From Aquipuribacter hungaricus (GTDB taxonomy: Bacteria; Actinomycetota; Actinomycetes; Actinomycetales; JBBAYJ01), in the NCBI RefSeq assembly GCF_042663885.1, contig NZ_JBHSXV010000001.1: a stretch of 64,000 bases of DNA; one strand, written 5' to 3'. Shown one piece after another: positions 60,472-64,000 of the stretch (positions are counted from its first letter, which is position 1; each line of letters begins with the position of its first letter). Below the pieces are notes generated by a model. That model was not told where the DNA came from. It did no database searches and worked only from the letters and a program-made list of their open reading frames with translations. Both the position numbers and the translations under genes were made by a program.

Positions 60472-61512
60472 TCAGTCGACGGTGGCGAGGTGCGGGACCG
60501 TCGGGTTGTCCTCGGTGGCCTCGGGGAACGCCGTGGTGGCGGCCGCGATGACGTCGTGGGTGTCCGACAGCGCCGCGAGGTAGCGCTCGGCGTCCAGGGC
60601 CGCGGCGCAGCCGGAGCCGGCCGCCGTGATGGCCTGCATGTACTCGTGGTCCAGCACGTCGCCGGCCGCGAAGACACCGGGCAGCGAGGTGCGGCCGGAC
60701 CGGCCGTCGACCTCGATGAAGCCGTTCTCGTCCAGGGCGAGCTGACCGCGGACCAGGTCGGTGCGGGGGTCGTGGCCGATGGCGACGAAGAGGCCGCTCA
60801 CGTCCATCTGCGATTCCTCGCCGGTCACCGTGTCGCGGAGCCTAAGCCCGTCGACCGAGGTCTCGCCGAGCACGTCGACGACCTCGGTGTTCCAGCGGAA
60901 CCGCATCTTGGGGTCGGTGAACGCCCGGCGCTGCATGATCTTGCTGGCGCGCAGCTCGTCGCGACGGTGGACGAGGGTGACGGTGCGGGCGAACCGGGTG
61001 AGGAAGGTGGCCTCCTCGACCGCGGAGTCGCCGCCGCCGACGACGACGATGTCCTTCTCCTTGAAGAAGAAGCCGTCGCACGTGGCGCACCAGCTCACCC
61101 CGCGCCCGGACAGGCGCTTCTCGTTCTCCAGGCCGATCTCGCGGTAGGCGCTGCCCGTGGCGATGATGACGGCGAGGGCGCGGACGGTCTCGCCGGAGCC
61201 GGTGACCAGCTCCTTGACGTCGCCCTCGAGCCGCATCTCGACGATGTCGTCGGCCACGAGCTCGGCGCCGAAGCGCTCGGCCTGGGCGCGCAGGTTGTCC
61301 ATGAGGTCCGGGCCCATGACGCCGGTCGGGAAGCCGGGGTAGTTCTCGACGTCCGTGGTGTTCATGAGCGCGCCGCCGGCCTGCACCGACGACTCGAAGA
61401 CCAGGGGCGCGAGGTCCGCGCGCGCCGCGTAGATGGCGGCGGTGTACCCGGCGGGACCGGACCCGACGACGACGACCTGACGGACGTCCGTACCGGTGGT
61501 GGTGGTGCTCAT
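60472..61512 (-). CDS. trxB: Thioredoxin-disulfide reductase
   Basis: The 346-residue flavoenzyme passes electrons from NADPH to thioredoxin. It has the FAD motif VVVVGSGPAGYTAAIYAARA, the redox-active Cys pair in WCATCDGFFF, the NADPH motif VVVGGGDSAVEEATFLTRFA, and the second FAD block GVFAAGDVLDHEYMQAITAAGSG. ATG 61512 follows AGGAGG-like GAGGAGGAAC. In actinomycetes trxB-trxA is commonly under SigM or SigR redox control; no such promoter could be identified with certainty. Confidence 0.97.
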   Translation of the reverse strand: MSTTTTGTDVRQVVVVGSGPAGYTAAIYAARADLAPLVFESSVQAGGALMNTTDVENYPGFPTGVMGPDLMDNLRAQAERFGAELVADDIVEMRLEGDVKELVTGSGETVRALAVIIATGSAYREIGLENEKRLSGRGVSWCATCDGFFFKEKDIVVVGGGDSAVEEATFLTRFARTVTLVHRRDELRASKIMQRRAFTDPKMRFRWNTEVVDVLGETSVDGLRLRDTVTGEESQMDVSGLFVAIGHDPRTDLVRGQLALDENGFIEVDGRSGRTSLPGVFAAGDVLDHEYMQAITAAGSGCAAALDAERYLAALSDTHDVIAAATTAFPEATEDNPTVPHLATVD

Positions 61513-61602
61513 GCCCTGTTCCTCCTCGTGTGGTCCGGTCCTGTCAACCGGCGGCGGCGCGCCGTTGTTCCGCCCCCGGCCCGTGACCCGGGCCGCCCCT
61601 GG

Positions 61603-62966
61603 TCAGGGCGTGACGGTGAAGAACTTGAACTGGCCCTCGTCGATGCCGCCGCAGTCGGCGCCGACGACGTACACCTCGTAGGCGACGCCGGCCGCGTCGG
61701 GGACGACGACCACGGTGGACTCGATGCCGTCCACGAACGCCAGGTCGACGGCGGTTGCGGTGCTCGAGGCCCCGGAGGTCACCGCCTCGACGCAGTCGGC
61801 CAGCGCCTCCGGCTCGGACAGCGGGCTCTCGTCGGCGTCCGGCGGGGCGGGCGCGGCGGCCGTCGAGCCGGCCGGGGCGGACCCGCCGGGCGCGGGCGCG
61901 GCGGTCGCCGGGGCCGACGCGTCGTCCAGGCCCGCCTCCTCCTCCGCGACCGCCCCGGCGCCGGCCGGGGCCCGCAGCGCCTCGGGGCGCGCACCCGGGT
62001 CGGTGGCGGCGAAGGCGACGAGGTCCCGGACCTGGGTCTCGAACGAGGGCCGGTCGGCGTCGAGCGTGGAGTAGCTCGTGCCCGAGGCGACCAGCACCCG
62101 CGGGGACACCACGGCCTCCGCGGCGGCCCCGGCGGCGGAGGAGTCCGCCGCCTGCTGCGCCGACCCGACCCCGGCGTCGTCGCCGCCGAACAGGGCGGCC
62201 ACGGCGATGCCCGCGCCTCCGAGCACGAGGACGCCGGCGGCGACGGGTGCCCACCGGACGAGCGCGCGGCGGCGCTGCTCCCCGTCGTCCTCGCGCAGGT
62301 CGCGGCGGGAGGAGCCGGCCCCGGCGGCCGCGCCCACGGTCTGGGTCGACCGGAGCGCCTGACGGGTGCGGTGACGGTCGGCGCCGGTGCCCGCGGGCCC
62401 GTCGGTGCCGTCGGCGGTCGCGGGGACGCTGCGCAGGCGGGGGAGGGAGCCGGTCGAGGCGTCGGCCGGCGGGGGGACGGCGCCCGGGAGAGCAGGCGGG
62501 GGGACCGCGCCCGTCGTCGCGGGCGGCGGAACCGCGCCTGTCGTCGTCGCGGGCGGCGGAACCGCGCCTGTCGTCGCCGCGGGAGGGGGGGCCGCGCCCG
62601 GGGCCGCGGTCGCTGCCGGGGGGACGGCTGCGGGGGGCACAGGCGCGGGGGCGCGGCCGTCGGGGGCGTGGCGGAGGACGGGCGCCGGGCGTCGGGGACC
62701 GAGCCGGCCGCGGTCGCCCCGGCGCGAGCAGCGCCGCCGGTCCCGGCAGCACCGGTGGCGGCGGCTGCCGCTGCGGAGCCGGTCCCGCCCGCGGCGGCGG
62801 CGGTCCCGTCAGCGGCCGCACCAGCAGGGGCAGCGGTGCCGTCGGGAGACGCGCCCGCGGCGGCCTGCCGCAGCGCCCGGTCCAGGCGGGCGGCGGCGTC
62901 GTCGGGCATCTGCACGGGGCCGGCGTCGGCGAGGAGCCGGGCCACCCAGTCGTGGTCGTCGGTCAT
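61603..62966 (-). CDS. Putative SigM anti-sigma membrane protein, with an apparent frame break
   Basis: ATG 62966 overlaps the sigM stop (ATGA) and gives a plausible start, MTDDHDWVARLLADAGPVQM, and DDAAARLDRALR, followed by an Ala-rich linker. After about 62690 that frame turns into Arg-rich nonsense. The -1 frame then reads DGRAPAPVPPAAVPPAATAAP, repeats of TGAVPPPAT, a basic stretch, one membrane helix (VRWAPVAAGVLVLGGAGIAVAALFGG) and an exterior domain with two Cys, ending at 61603. So one gene of about 454 codons appears split by a single missing base between about 62640 and 62690. The position matches M. tuberculosis rsmA, the anti-SigM factor; direct homology is not evident. Confidence 0.65.
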
Positions 62967-63592
62967 CGGGTCTCACCCGCCCTTCCGGTCGTGACGTCGT
63001 CGGGACGCGCGGCGGCGGTCGCCGGGGCGTCGCCCTCTCCGACGCGCGGGCCCGCCGCAGGGTTCCCGGGCGCCAGGACCTGCGCCAGCTGGGCGCGGGC
63101 CCGGGAGCAGCGGGACTTGACGGTGCCCTCGGGCAGCTGGAGCACGTCGGCGGCCTCCGCGACCGACATCCCCTCGATGTGGACGAGCACCACGGCGGCG
63201 CGCTGCCCGGGGCTCAGGGTCTGCAGGGCCTGCAGCACGTCCATGCGGGTCGTCGTGCGGTCGGCCTCGTCGACACCGCTCGGCACGTCGACGCCCTCGA
63301 GGCTGCCGGCAGGCCGGGCGGCGTTGCGCCGGAGCCGGTCGAGCGAGGCGTTGACGACGATCCGGTACAGCCAGGTCCGGACGGCGGAGCGCCGCTCGAA
63401 CCGCTCGACGGACCTCAGCGCCGACACCAGCGCCTCCTGCAGGGCGTCCTCGGCGTCGGAGGGGTTGCCGGTCGTGCGCAGCGCCACCGCCCAGAGGACG
63501 TCGCGGTGGCGGCGGACCAGCTCGCCGAAGGCGTCGGGGTCACCGGCCAGGTGGGCGTCGAGCAGCCCGGCGTCGCTGGGTCCCGCGCTCAC
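62963..63592 (-). CDS. sigM: ECF RNA polymerase sigma factor SigM
   Basis: The 209-residue product has sigma region 2 (LVRRHRDVLWAVALRTTGNPSDAEDALQEALVSALRSVERFE, then RTWLYRIVVNASLDRLRR) and region 4 (LQTLSPGQRAAVVLVHIEGMSVAEAADVLQLPEGTVKSRCSRARAQLA), typical of ECF sigma factors. Position upstream of trxB/trxA identifies it as the SigM type, linked in mycobacteria to redox and surface-protein control. GTG 63592 overlaps the stop of the upstream gene, and its own stop overlaps the putative anti-sigma start. Confidence 0.93.
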   Translation of the reverse strand: MSAGPSDAGLLDAHLAGDPDAFGELVRRHRDVLWAVALRTTGNPSDAEDALQEALVSALRSVERFERRSAVRTWLYRIVVNASLDRLRRNAARPAGSLEGVDVPSGVDEADRTTTRMDVLQALQTLSPGQRAAVVLVHIEGMSVAEAADVLQLPEGTVKSRCSRARAQLAQVLAPGNPAAGPRVGEGDAPATAAARPDDVTTGRAGETR

Positions 63593-64000
63593 GGCACCTG
63601 CACCTGCACCTCGTTGACCACGCCTCGCCAGTCGCCCTCGACCTCGGCCAGGCCGGTGAACCACACGATGACGAACTGCGTGGTCACGGGCGCCGTGGGG
63701 GCCAGGGTGCTGGGCGCCTCGCCGGTCGTCCCGGTCGCGATGACGGTGGAGCCGTCGAACGCCGGACCGGTCCCCGCCCGCACCTCGTAGGTGCCGCCGT
63801 CCCCGGGTGCGTCGATGACGACGGACTGGATGTCCGCGGGCGCCCCCAGGTCGAAGGCCAGTCCGAGGCCGGTCTTGAGCCCGCCGAAGTCCTGGGACTC
63901 GTACCGCTGGGTCTGCCACGACGACGCGGGGTCCCCGTCGACCGCGCGCGGCGCGTCCTGGTCGTTCTCCCCGCCGTCGCCCTGCGGGTCCAGCGCCTGG
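63589..64000 (-). CDS. C-terminal end of a MurJ-linked kinase-like/discoidin-domain protein (partial)
   Basis: The open frame enters at the window edge and gives 136 residues before the stop: QALDPQGDGGENDQDAPRAVDGDPASSWQTQRYESQDFG, then GLGLAFDLGAPADIQSVVIDAP and WFTGLAEVEGDWRGVVNEVQVQVP. This is an F5/8 type C (discoidin)-like beta domain such as ends the actinobacterial pseudokinase proteins located between murJ and sigM (the FhaA-binding protein of M. tuberculosis, Rv3910 C-terminal region). The stop overlaps the sigM start (GTGA). The kinase-like part lies outside the window. Confidence 0.75.
   Translation of the reverse strand, partial: QALDPQGDGGENDQDAPRAVDGDPASSWQTQRYESQDFGGLKTGLGLAFDLGAPADIQSVVIDAPGDGGTYEVRAGTGPAFDGSTVIATGTTGEAPSTLAPTAPVTTQFVIVWFTGLAEVEGDWRGVVNEVQVQVP

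Overview
The window is very GC-rich (third codon positions almost all G or C) and carries the replication-origin neighbourhood of a high-GC Gram-positive bacterium. Family-level markers place it in Actinomycetota (class Actinomycetes): a pknA/pknB-pbpA-rodA-pstP-fhaB-fhaA operon, crgA, a class E sortase, a DLW-39 small protein, a DUF3566 gene after gyrA, gnd between dnaN and recF, and sigM upstream of trxB/trxA. Genus cannot be fixed from the sequence alone; a Micrococcales-like lineage is a guess.

Layout. 1-7.7 kb holds two importer operons: a MetNIQ-type ABC system linked by a stop/start overlap to an NtaA/SnaA/DszA-type flavin monooxygenase, then a CUT1-type sugar ABC importer (binding lipoprotein plus two permeases, no ATPase). 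7.7-14.3 kb is more variable: a 13E12-type HNH protein behind a textbook SOS box, a 9-bp tandem array, a six-helix-type membrane protein, a LigD-polymerase-domain protein, an MFS transporter and an SRPBCC protein whose start has been triplicated. 14.4-23.2 kb is tRNA-Leu followed by the cell-wall/Ser-Thr-kinase operon. 23.3-29.8 kb runs pabA-like, a 55-residue membrane protein, sortase E, DUF881, crgA, rhomboid, cyclophilin, a coiled Ala-rich membrane protein and a GNAT enzyme. 29.8-38.2 kb has an APC-type transporter, a corA broken by an in-frame amber codon, a secreted SH3/M15-like protein, and a large NAD-type formate dehydrogenase with its DUF1641 partner. 38.2-51.4 kb is the leading arm of the origin on the minus strand (tRNA-Ala, DLW-39, tRNA-Ile, DUF3566, gyrA, gyrB, DUF721/DciA, recF, gnd, dnaN, oriC, dnaA). 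51.7-57.6 kb is the opposite arm on the plus strand (rpmH, rnpA, yidD, yidC, khpB, rsmG, parA, parB with four parS sites). 57.7-64 kb returns to the minus strand (ddl, aminotransferase, trxA, trxB, a putative anti-sigma protein, sigM, and the end of a larger upstream gene).

How it works together: DnaA binds the box array between dnaN and dnaA; ParB loads on parS sites (two of them inside parA) to segregate the new origins; YidC/RnpA/RpmH and KhpB serve translation and membrane insertion; the PknA/PknB/PstP switch with FhaA/FhaB tunes RodA/PbpA-driven wall growth, with CrgA at the division site; SigM, its putative anti-sigma partner and thioredoxin form a redox/stress module.

Most of the window is conserved housekeeping content. 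The most interesting items are three lesions in otherwise intact genes (pknA frame break at a C6 run, anti-sigma frame break, corA amber codon), the SOS-box-driven HNH gene, short tandem repeats placed exactly on translation starts, parS sites translated as VSRET in ParA, a DnaA-box cluster about 23 kb from oriC, and twin GGTCACCGGTGACC palindromes downstream of tRNA-Ile. No CRISPR array, prophage, insertion sequence or clearly new multi-gene system was found.
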